Part shown: positions 37,707 to 45,288 of the stretch, piece by piece
How positions within the stretch are numbered: the stretch's first letter is position 1
Layout: every line of letters begins with the position of its first letter
DNA from: an uncultured Roseobacter sp.
GTDB taxonomy: Bacteria; Pseudomonadota; Alphaproteobacteria; Rhodobacterales; Rhodobacteraceae
Direction: 5' to 3'
Length of the DNA stretch: 61,868 nt
Assembly (NCBI GenBank): GCA_913054455.1
Contig: CAJXIL010000004.1
Coordinates: 1 to 61,868 of the forward strand
Program-made: the position numbers and the translations under genes
Notes under the pieces: model-generated
Seen by the model: the letters and a program-made list of their open reading frames with translations, nothing else
What the model was told of the DNA's origin: nothing
The model's database searches: none

Positions 37707-38633
37707 TCAGAATGCACGGTCATCCCATTTTGAAGCTGAAATTCTGGATGCTGCTTCCGCAATTTTTGATCTCACCCACTTATGCGGTGCTGAAACATGC
37801 GTGCGCGCTGTCCAATAGAGGTCGATTGAGAGCTCTGCCGGAAAGGGACAGGGCACCGAAACCACCCTGTCGTCGAACATCTGACTGATGCGAAAGGGAA
37901 CCGTTGCGATCATATCGGTTTGCGACAGAAGGTCGGGCAGGTTTGCCGGGCTTGGCACTTCCATCACAGTGTTGGGGACATGGCCAGCAGCCTCCATAAC
38001 CACCAGAAACCGCGATCTAAACCCCCCTCCATAGTTTATCACCACTTGCGGCGCCTTGACGAAGTCCGCGATACTTAGCGGCCCCTTTGCGAGCGGGTTT
38101 GAACGATCCATTATGCAGGTGTATTCTTCCCGGAGCAGCGATCTTCGGTAGTACCCGCTGTCCTCAATCTTGATCGGCCCAATCAAGATATCGCTTTCTG
38201 AACGCAACAACTGCTGTTTGCCCTGTGCAGATGACGAAATCACCTTGAGCTTGATGCCTGGTGCTTCGCGCCGCAGAATGCGGGTCACATGAGGCAGGAT
38301 CGTAACGCGCTCGTAAAAGTTGCAGCTAAGCCCAATTTCTACAGAGGCTTCAGCCGGGTCGAACTGTCTTTGTGCGGTCAAGGTTTCAAACCGGTCAATC
38401 AACTCCCCCACTTTGGCGACGATTTCACCGCAACGCTCAGTTGGTACCATACCGGTGCCTTGCCGGACAAAAAGAGGATCGCTGAACACCTCGCGCAGGC
38501 GTGTCATCGTGTAGCTGATCGTCGATTGAGTAACGCCCAATGTCTCCGCCGCACGTGAAAAGCTTCCGTGAGCATAGACCAAGCGCAGAGTGCGCAAAGA
38601 TGCAAAATCCAAGGCAAAGGGATCTGGGTTCAT
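37707..38633 (-). CDS. LysR family regulator
   Basis: A 308-residue LysR protein (FALDFASLRTLRLVYAHGSF, then TLGVTQSTISYTMTRLREVF), a NodD/LinR-like variety with a short inducer domain. It is divergent from the P450 gene over a 107-base gap with a 7-bp inverted repeat. It is a likely regulator of the P450 and the following TRAP-binding protein. Confidence 0.9.
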   Translation of the reverse strand: MNPDPFALDFASLRTLRLVYAHGSFSRAAETLGVTQSTISYTMTRLREVFSDPLFVRQGTGMVPTERCGEIVAKVGELIDRFETLTAQRQFDPAEASVEIGLSCNFYERVTILPHVTRILRREAPGIKLKVISSSAQGKQQLLRSESDILIGPIKIEDSGYYRRSLLREEYTCIMDRSNPLAKGPLSIADFVKAPQVVINYGGGFRSRFLVVMEAAGHVPNTVMEVPSPANLPDLLSQTDMIATVPFRISQMFDDRVVSVPCPFPAELSIDLYWTARTHVSAPHKWVRSKIAEAASRISASKWDDRAF

Positions 38634-38693
38634 CGGTCAATCCTATCGAAATTCTCGAACCAGCGTATCAAATGCATCGGATTGCCCAATACT

Positions 38694-38727
38694 AAATCGA
38701 TGGCTACCGTCTTAGAACTGTCGATTT
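38694..38727. promoter_or_regulatory. Inverted repeat AAATCGA-N20-TCGATTT
   Basis: Perfect 7-bp arms lie in the gap between the divergent LysR and P450 genes, ending 13 bases before the P450 start. Further ATCGA copies occur at about 38645. The placement suits a regulator site, although the long spacer is more than the usual LysR T-N11-A. Confidence 0.5.
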
Positions 38728-38740
38728 GTTAGGACCAACC

Positions 38741-39931
38741 ATGACCCCAACTGCAATACCGGCACTCCCTGTGGATGATCAGATAACGATCGCACAGCTG
38801 ACGGCAAACCCCTATGCGATCTACAAGCGGTTACGCACAGAAACGCCCGTCGTGCGCATTCCCAGCATTCACAGGATCTTGCTGACCAAAGCCGCAGATA
38901 CCAAGCATGTAAAAGAAAACTGGGAGCTTTTCAGCTCGGATGATCCCCGCACACCAATGACACGCGCATTTCAGGCCCAGACACTGATGCGTAAAGACGG
39001 CGACGCCCATAAGCGCGAGCGCAATGCCATGGCGCCTGCCTTTGCGCCCCGTAACATCACCGGATGCTGGCAGACGGCATATACCAAAGTCGCAGAAGAC
39101 TATGTTGGGCAGCTGCAACGCGGCGAAACCGTTGATTTGTTTGCCGAGCTGGCCGCGCCATTTGCTGCACGCTGCTTGACCCATCTTTTGGGTATTCCCG
39201 AAGCCACAGATCCTGAGATGATCCGCTGGTCGCAGGCTCTGATAGATGGGGCGGGAAATTTCGGCAATGTGCCTGAGCTTTATGAACGCTCAGACGCAGC
39301 CAACGCCGAAATGAACGCGCTTTTTGACAGATGCGTAGGCCGAGTTAAAACAGCCCCGGATCCCTCTGCCCTCTCCGCCATGGTCAACGCAGAAGATCCC
39401 ATTGAGAAAAGTCAGATCTATTCCAATATCAAGATCGCGATTGGCGGTGGCATCAACGAGCCCAGGGATGCGCTGCTCACCATCCTTTACGGGTTGTTGA
39501 CGAATCCTGAGCAGTTGGAGGCATGCAAGGCCGATGCTCTTTGGAATGCCGCTTTTGAAGAGGGTGTACGCTGGGTCGCTCCTATTCAGGCCAGTTCGCG
39601 GCTTGTGATGGAAGACACCGAAATTCGTGGTCACACGATCGCCAAAGGCGAAGTGGTAATGACGGCGCAGGCCTCTGCCTGTCACGACGAAGACCTGTAT
39701 GACAGGCCTGAAGAGTTCAATATTTTCCGCCCCAAAGCCCCTCATCAGGCTTTTGGAAACGGCCCACATTTCTGCCAAGGCACCCATATCGCCCGGCGGA
39801 TGTTGGCACAGATTATTCTGCCGATGCTGTTCGACCGCTTCCCCCAGATGCACCTACCAGACCCAGAGACGGTCAAATTTTGGGGGTTCGGCTTTCGTGG
39901 GCCACTCAGCCTACCGGTCACATTAAACTAG
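38741..39931 (+). CDS. Cytochrome P450
   Basis: A 396-residue P450. The heme-binding FGNGPHFCQGTHIARRML has Cys345; the ExxR motif EGVR precedes it. The I-helix is IGGGINEPRDALLTILYG: Glu240 is followed by Pro241 where most P450s have Thr, so the acid-alcohol pair is altered. No ferredoxin or reductase gene is near. The start at 38741 follows TAGGA. It is adjacent to a TRAP-type binding protein and a divergent LysR, suggesting uptake and oxidation of the same organic acid or small terpenoid-like compound; that is inference. Confidence 0.92.
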   Translation: MTPTAIPALPVDDQITIAQLTANPYAIYKRLRTETPVVRIPSIHRILLTKAADTKHVKENWELFSSDDPRTPMTRAFQAQTLMRKDGDAHKRERNAMAPAFAPRNITGCWQTAYTKVAEDYVGQLQRGETVDLFAELAAPFAARCLTHLLGIPEATDPEMIRWSQALIDGAGNFGNVPELYERSDAANAEMNALFDRCVGRVKTAPDPSALSAMVNAEDPIEKSQIYSNIKIAIGGGINEPRDALLTILYGLLTNPEQLEACKADALWNAAFEEGVRWVAPIQASSRLVMEDTEIRGHTIAKGEVVMTAQASACHDEDLYDRPEEFNIFRPKAPHQAFGNGPHFCQGTHIARRMLAQIILPMLFDRFPQMHLPDPETVKFWGFGFRGPLSLPVTLN

Positions 39932-39966
39932 CATAAACACGACATGAAAAACGAGGGAGGTACTTC

Positions 39967-41004
39967 ATGAAGCGTCGCACTATTTTCAAATCTGCCGCAG
40001 CAGTTGCTCTGGCAATTGGCCTTTTGCCCAGTTCAGCGCTGGCACAAGAGGTCACATTGCGCCTGCACCAGTTTTTGCCTGCTCCGGCAACCGTACCAAA
40101 ACACATCCTCAAACCCTGGGCCGCAGCTGTGGAGGAGCGTGCGGGGGGGCGAATTAAGATCGAACATTTCGATTCCATGGCGTTGGGTGGCAAACCGCCG
40201 GGCTTGATGGATCAGGCAGTTGATGGTGTCGCCGATATCATCATGACCGTGGTTGGCTATACACCAGGGCGATTCCCAAAGACCGAAGTCTTTGAGTTGC
40301 CGTTCATGATGACCAACCCTGTCGCCACGTCCAAAGCCTTCCAGCACCTGGTTGAAACGGACCTGCAAGAGGGGGAGTACAAAGACGTAAAAGTTCTAGG
40401 CGCCTGGGTTCATGGCCCCGGCGTTATTCATTCTACGGATGGTGTAACAAAGCCCGAAGACCTGGAAGGGGTCAAGATGCGGGGTCCAACACGTGTGATC
40501 AACGACCTGCTTCAGGAACTGGGCGCAATCCCCGTAGGGCTACCGCTGCCCGCCATTCCAGAGGCCCTGTCCAAGGGAGTGGTCTCCGGCACGGTGATCC
40601 CCTGGGAGGTCACTCCGGCGATCAAGCTTTCTGAGCTGGTAAGAAATCACACAGAGTTTGTTGGGGATGAGGCGCTATACACCGCAACGATTGTCTTGGT
40701 GATGAACAGGGAAAAATATGAAAGCCTACCCGAGGATCTCCGCACTGCTATCGACGCCGAATCCGGGCAGAAACTGTCCGAAATGGCAGCCAAGGTGATG
40801 TGGGCCAAGGATGCCCGAGGTCGAGAAATTGCCGAAGATGCAGGCAATTCCATCGTCCAGTTGTCAGAGGCAGAAGTTGCCCGGTTCAAGGAAAAATCTC
40901 AGCCGGTTATCGCCCGCTGGGTCAGCGAAATGGAAGGTCAAGGCATTGATGGCCAGGCGCTTATCGAAACGGCAAAGGCCCTGATCAAGGACTTCGGGGG
41001 CTGA
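39967..41004 (+). CDS. TRAP transporter substrate-binding protein (DctP family)
   Basis: A 345-residue protein with a signal peptide (KRRTIFKSAAAVALAIGLLP, ending ALA). The DctP fold shows EVTLRLHQFLPAPATVPKHI, then GVKMRGPTRVINDLLQELGA, whose Arg binds the substrate carboxylate. It lies 35 bases after the P450, with GAGGGAGG before the ATG. The DctQ and DctM membrane subunits are absent here. It must work with an unlinked transporter or serve as a sensor. Confidence 0.9.
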   Translation: MKRRTIFKSAAAVALAIGLLPSSALAQEVTLRLHQFLPAPATVPKHILKPWAAAVEERAGGRIKIEHFDSMALGGKPPGLMDQAVDGVADIIMTVVGYTPGRFPKTEVFELPFMMTNPVATSKAFQHLVETDLQEGEYKDVKVLGAWVHGPGVIHSTDGVTKPEDLEGVKMRGPTRVINDLLQELGAIPVGLPLPAIPEALSKGVVSGTVIPWEVTPAIKLSELVRNHTEFVGDEALYTATIVLVMNREKYESLPEDLRTAIDAESGQKLSEMAAKVMWAKDARGREIAEDAGNSIVQLSEAEVARFKEKSQPVIARWVSEMEGQGIDGQALIETAKALIKDFGG

Positions 41005-41588
41005 CCGCTGAAAAAGAAACAGTGAAGGCCCAAGGGCCTTCACAAGGCATAGGGAACCACCTCAAGATCAATGCGCAGTCGCTGATCTGCCTGTCACCGG
41101 AGGCCAGTGTGGTTTCGCAACACTTCGCCAAACCAAGAACAAAACCTATGCAAGAAATGCCGCAGAGGCCTAGATCCAGCGCATCGGACATTTCGTCCCA
41201 GTCGCAACACCAATTCAGGAGGGCATCACATGATCAGTCAAATCGCTTCCCTCACAGGACACATCACAGCCTAAGTCGGGTATCTGACGCGGCGTGATCA
41301 TTTTGGCCTATTGGCCGCTCCACCGATTACGAACATGGGACCATTTCAACATGGGCCATCCTTATATAGATGGCCGTTTGTCTGTAACGCAGACAAGCGC
41401 AGTCATCACCCATTTCTATACGGCCAAGGCATGGATTGAAGATCCCGCAGAAGATCAGCTGCAACAGGTGGCTTCTTGGCCTGATCACCTCCAAGTCGCC
41501 CCTCCTGAAGTGGCCGGCGCAGACAGTGAGGCAATGGTGGCTCAACGGTGGGGATTAATAATTACACTCAATGAGTTAAACAGAACGA
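41005..41588. other. Intergenic region with hairpin
   Basis: A perfect hairpin GTGAAGGCCC-AA-GGGCCTTCAC lies at 41022-41043, just after the DctP stop. No T run follows it on the plus strand; an A-rich run precedes it. Two open frames (41022-41297 and 41294-41605) have no ribosome site and no recognisable protein. Confidence 0.5.
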
Positions 41589-42635
41589 TTAGGAATATCG
41601 TTTGATCAAGAGGTCCACAATGTGACCCGCGACATCTACAGAGCGCCCATCCCGCGAATGGTGGAAAAAGGAAAACGTTGGGCTGGCGTTCAATTCCAGC
41701 AGCCAATAATTGTCTGGATTGGCCGGGACGGAATAATCCTCCACAACCATATCTACACCTGAGAACACCAATCCGGGTGTCGCCAGACAGGCCTGCTCAA
41801 CGATCTCGCGATAGCTCGGGTGTACCTCTTCCCAGATCACATCACTATCGGACCCACGCGCAGACCCCCCAACACCACGCAGAAAAACACGCTCTCCTTG
41901 GGCCGGGACTTCACTCAGGCTACGACCAGTGCGTTCGAGGAAATCGCGCATATCCTGATCGATTTCTAACGGCGGTTCAGACGGTAGGGCCAGCTGCTTA
42001 CGGGCCTCATTCTTGGCATGGATAAGATCCAGCACAGAGGAGGCACCGTCTCCCGTCACATTTGCAGGGCGAACATTGCGAATGCCGACGACCTTTGGTT
42101 CCACATACATAAACCGGAGATGCTCTCCTGAGACGCTCTCCTCCACCAGAATATTAGGAAAATCTTTGGCGACTTCATCCAGAGCGACTTTGAACCACTT
42201 TTCATCGGTGATCGAAGTAAACACCCCTCTGCCTCCCAAGCCATTGTTAGGCTTTACGCAGATCGGACCCGAAAAGGTATCAAAGGCCGCATAGGCTTGT
42301 TCGATTTTACGACGCCGAAAGAACTGGCCTTTGGGGACAGAAAAACCTTTTTCTGCGAGGTGCTCTTTCGCCGCGTGTTTGTCCGCAATCAGCAAGGCTG
42401 CCCCATGGTTGATATTCGGACCCACCCGCTCCTGGTCGCCCTCGGTACGCAACTTCAGCGCACTATTGGTGTAGAAAAACTCTTGGGTGCCAATTTTGAA
42501 AGTCGTCCAAACATGAAGTACCCTCCCTTTTTGTGAGATCTTGGTGATCGTCGGGATATTGCGCGCTTCGGCCGCCTCTTTAATGTGTTGTGCTGTTGGG
42601 TCGAGCTGGGCCTCAGGAGCTTCGAATATATGCAT
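41589..42635 (-). CDS. ATP-grasp domain ligase
   Basis: A 348-residue protein with the ATP-grasp layout: HAAKEHLAEKGFSVPKGQFF (central domain entry), CVKPNNGLGGRGVF (ATP phosphate loop), ILVEESVSGEHLRFM, and the metal-binding LLELNASPTFSFFHH. The closest remembered layout is cyanophycin synthetase/glutathione synthase, which join a carboxylate to an amine via an acyl phosphate. ATG 42635 has AAGGA seven bases upstream; the frame could extend 20 codons to a TTG at 42695. The gene is divergent from an orphan acyl carrier protein across about 450 bases. Confidence 0.78.
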   Translation of the reverse strand: MHIFEAPEAQLDPTAQHIKEAAEARNIPTITKISQKGRVLHVWTTFKIGTQEFFYTNSALKLRTEGDQERVGPNINHGAALLIADKHAAKEHLAEKGFSVPKGQFFRRRKIEQAYAAFDTFSGPICVKPNNGLGGRGVFTSITDEKWFKVALDEVAKDFPNILVEESVSGEHLRFMYVEPKVVGIRNVRPANVTGDGASSVLDLIHAKNEARKQLALPSEPPLEIDQDMRDFLERTGRSLSEVPAQGERVFLRGVGGSARGSDSDVIWEEVHPSYREIVEQACLATPGLVFSGVDMVVEDYSVPANPDNYWLLELNASPTFSFFHHSRDGRSVDVAGHIVDLLIKRYS

Positions 42636-42695
42636 CTTTGGGTCCTTGAAATTCCACCTTGCCCACAAGTAGTTGGAATTGCCATCCTTCGTCAA

Positions 42696-43090
42696 TGCAT
42701 CAGTGATCGAATTTTTCTCAACTTAGCAATGCTTTAGCGGATAGCGCCAACCTCTTCCTACACACTAAGACGTCATTGAAACCGTGCTATAGGCTCGCCT
42801 ATGAATTGAGACCCGGCAGGGGGGAATAAGCTGTAACTGAGCCAAATCAAAAGGGGGGCTCAGCCTCTCGCAAACACATCTATCGGGGCTATCAAGGCGT
42901 GATTGACAGACTCCTGGGAAAAACACTGTCGCAGCGTTGTTCTTCTCCCCCTAGGAAAGCGAAGCCATTGATGTTGTGGGTGATGTTGTGAATCTGCCGC
43001 TCAAGAACTACGGTCCGCACCAAAGCAGTTTTTGACGTCAAAACTCAACCTCTTACCCGCAAAAACAGAATCCTACACCCGACTTGGAAT
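42696..43090. other. Intergenic region, no gene seen
   Basis: About 395 bases between the divergent ATP-grasp and ACP genes. No gene, terminator or clear operator was recognised; the region should contain both promoters. Confidence 0.4.
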
Positions 43091-43345
43091 ATGAACATGG
43101 CCGAAACCATCACCCTAGATATCGAAACGCTTCAACGATGGATGACGATTTATCTAGCAACTATTATTGGCGATCCGGTCGAAAGTCTGGATGTGTTAGA
43201 CCCGATCTCTGAATATGATTTGGATTCCATCGACGCTATCAACATGGCCATCACAATGGAGAAGAAGTTCAGTATTCAGGTTCATCCCGAAACATTCTTG
43301 CAAAGCCATATGTCAATCTCAGACATCACGAACAACTTTTGTTGA
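43091..43345 (+). CDS. Acyl carrier protein, stand-alone
   Basis: An 84-residue protein with the phosphopantetheine site EYDLDSIDAINM (Ser46) and typical ACP helices (LQRWMTIYLATI, then MAITMEKKFSIQVHPETF). It is not beside fab genes, so it is not the housekeeping AcpP. An alternative start lies two codons in (43097). It may carry an acyl or amino-acyl group for an unlinked synthetase, or for the ATP-grasp ligase divergent to it; that link is speculation. A gene remnant and a CMD gene follow. Confidence 0.8.
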   Translation: MNMAETITLDIETLQRWMTIYLATIIGDPVESLDVLDPISEYDLDSIDAINMAITMEKKFSIQVHPETFLQSHMSISDITNNFC

Positions 43346-43559
43346 CAGTCCGCTCGAAGTCGCCCCAGTCAGATTAAGGGGATAACGCGGGAGAGACCTT
43401 GATGCACCTTGCCTATGGCTACAGGAAGCGGAGTTAAATTCCAAAAGCCCTGGAGCCAACTACAATGTCTTCAAAGGACGCGGCGACTTTCCTGCCTGAA
43501 GGATGTCGCAAAGCTCTTGACTGGCAGCGCCCCTTTAGCCGAGCCTGCAACCTGGCCGG

Positions 43560-43761
43560 GAGAGCACCAAAGGCGCTTTTTCTGAGTGGAGCAAAAGATC
43601 GCTCAGGTCGGTTTTAGTCCGGTTCAGGAAACGGCTTGAAGAAGAGAAAATCCCGTTTGGCTGTGGTACAAATCCTCATTACGGTCGGGGAATGGACAGT
43701 GCAGAGCCGGGGGCCGATGTGTACCCCCAAACAAACATCACCGAGGATGAGTACAAAACAT
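43560..43761 (+). pseudogene. C-terminal remnant of an unidentified gene
   Basis: One frame reads RKRLEEEKIPFGCGTNPHYG, then MDSAEPGADVYPQTNITEDE, and ends at a TGA overlapping the start of the CMD gene (ATGA). The coupling shows that a full gene once preceded the CMD gene in an operon. Nothing recognisable lies upstream of about 43560. I do not know the family. Confidence 0.5.
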
Positions 43762-44137
43762 GAGCTTTGATGAAGATCTATTCCTGAAAGGGCTTGAACA
43801 GCGTAAAACGACCCTTGGCGCGGACTATGTTGAAAAAAACCTAGCGGCAGCCGATGATTTCACCCGCCCGTTTCAGGAAGCCATGACCGCCTGGTGTTGG
43901 GGGTTTGGCTGGGGGGATGACGTGATCGACGCCAAAACCCGGTCGATGATGAACCTGTCGATGATTGGCGCTCTTGGAAAGATGACAGAGTGGGAAATCC
44001 ATTGCCGTGGGGCAATCAACAACGGTGTCACTAAAGACGAAATTCGCGCCATCATACATGTTGTTGGCATCTATTGTGGCGTTCCGCAAGCTTTGGAGTG
44101 TTTTCGCGTTGCACGCAAAGTTCTTGAAGAAACCTGA
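43760..44137 (+). CDS. Carboxymuconolactone decarboxylase (CMD) family protein
   Basis: A 125-residue all-helical protein: FDEDLFLKGLEQRKTTLGAD, then DAKTRSMMNLSMIGALGKMT, EIHCRGAINNGVTKDEIRAI and GVPQALECFRVARKVL. Family members either decarboxylate 4-carboxymuconolactone or act as AhpD-like peroxidases. The AhpD CxxC pair is absent, so a decarboxylase/isomerase-like or structural role is more likely. It was once coupled to an upstream gene now broken. Confidence 0.88.
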   Translation: MSFDEDLFLKGLEQRKTTLGADYVEKNLAAADDFTRPFQEAMTAWCWGFGWGDDVIDAKTRSMMNLSMIGALGKMTEWEIHCRGAINNGVTKDEIRAIIHVVGIYCGVPQALECFRVARKVLEET

Positions 44138-44273
44138 TAATCTATGGAAACGCTCCTGCGGCGCTATTGCCTGCTTCGTTTTGGACAGTATTGTTGCGCG
44201 GACAAAAGGCAAGGAAGCGGCCTTATGAACCCTAGGTTCAGAAGAGCCACCCAGAGACAAAAGGTGAAACGTG

Positions 44274-44924
44274 ATGAGCCAGAATTCAAAAGCCGCTCAA
44301 GACAAGACTCGTGAAGTCTGTGAACTGGCCCCGATCATGCCAGTATTGGTGGTACGGGATGCGGCCCATGCTGCCCCCCTTGCCCAGGCCCTGATCGCCG
44401 GTGGGTTGTCGGCGCTGGAGGTCACTTTGCGTACTCCAGCTGCATTGGATGTAATTGCTGCCATGGCTGATGTCCCGGGGGGAGTTGTCGGTGCAGGCAC
44501 TCTGGTCACCCCGCAAGATGTACGTAACGCAAAGGCTGCGGGTGCCGCCTTTGGTGTTTCACCTGGTGCCACGGATGCCCTCATTGAGGCATGCCTTGCC
44601 GAGGATCTGCCCCTGTTGCCCGGTGCAGCTACCGCAAGCGAGGCCATGCGCCTACTTGAGCGGGGCTATACAACGCAGAAATTTTTTCCCGCTGAGGCCT
44701 CAGGCGGGGCGCCTGCGCTCAAGGCAATTGGCGCGCCGCTACCGCAAATCAGCTTTTGTCCAACCGGAGGGGTAAGCCTGGCGAACGCACAGGACTACCT
44801 TTCTCTCTCCAATGTTCTATGCGCTGGCGGCAGCTGGGTAGCCCCAGATGCGCTGGTCTCTGCCCAGGCCTGGGATGACATCGAAGCTTTGGCCCGCGAA
44901 GCAAAACAACGCCTTTCCCAATAA
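44274..44924 (+). CDS. eda: 2-dehydro-3-deoxy-phosphogluconate aldolase (KDPG/KHG aldolase)
   Basis: A 216-residue class I aldolase: IMPVLVVRDAAHAAPLAQAL, LEVTLRTPAAL with catalytic Glu49, VGAGTLVTPQDV, and TTQKFFPAEASGG with Schiff-base Lys136. It cleaves KDPG to pyruvate and glyceraldehyde-3-phosphate in the Entner-Doudoroff route. The ATG at 44274 and a GTG three bases earlier are both possible. It stands alone without edd or zwf here, so it may be a second copy used for a sugar-acid pathway. Confidence 0.9.
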   Translation: MSQNSKAAQDKTREVCELAPIMPVLVVRDAAHAAPLAQALIAGGLSALEVTLRTPAALDVIAAMADVPGGVVGAGTLVTPQDVRNAKAAGAAFGVSPGATDALIEACLAEDLPLLPGAATASEAMRLLERGYTTQKFFPAEASGGAPALKAIGAPLPQISFCPTGGVSLANAQDYLSLSNVLCAGGSWVAPDALVSAQAWDDIEALAREAKQRLSQ

Positions 44925-45288
44925 TCTGAGGTACCTCTCCCTTTTGATAGCCATTTAGCTCCTCCCGGTGTTCCTCTGGGCGGCGGGATGGGAGCGACGT
45001 TTTTTTCCAGCTACCCGAGAAAAGGCTGAAGCCCGTGGAGTTCGCTGCTCGGGGAATGTCACCTTTTGTCATGCAAAATGCTTGACCTTTGTGACCCTGT
45101 TGTTGGCAGCAGGGCTGTACGTTCGCGCCCAAGTACTCAGCTCAAAATGGTTAATAGAATTTGACTTTGCAGCATTAAGGTGAGCATCTTTTAGGGGATA
45201 TGAATTCAAGACAACTACCTTTGCGCGATATTTGGACCATTCCAAAGCTCCGGACTTGGGAGGCTCCGATCAATTTGGGGAATTGCTC
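44925..45288. other. Intergenic region before the large-protein operon
   Basis: About 360 bases. A GAGGTACCTC palindrome follows the aldolase stop (44928-44937). TTGACT at 45161 is a possible -35 element, but no good -10 follows. The promoter of the large-protein operon should be here. I see no other gene. Confidence 0.4.

Noticed and set aside
41022-41043. Perfect hairpin after DctP as intrinsic terminator
   Set aside because: No T run follows on the plus strand, and the loop is only two bases; I note it but do not call it a terminator.
41294-41605. 103-codon open frame after the DctP gene
   Set aside because: It has no ribosome site or family features and overlaps the end of the ATP-grasp gene on the other strand.
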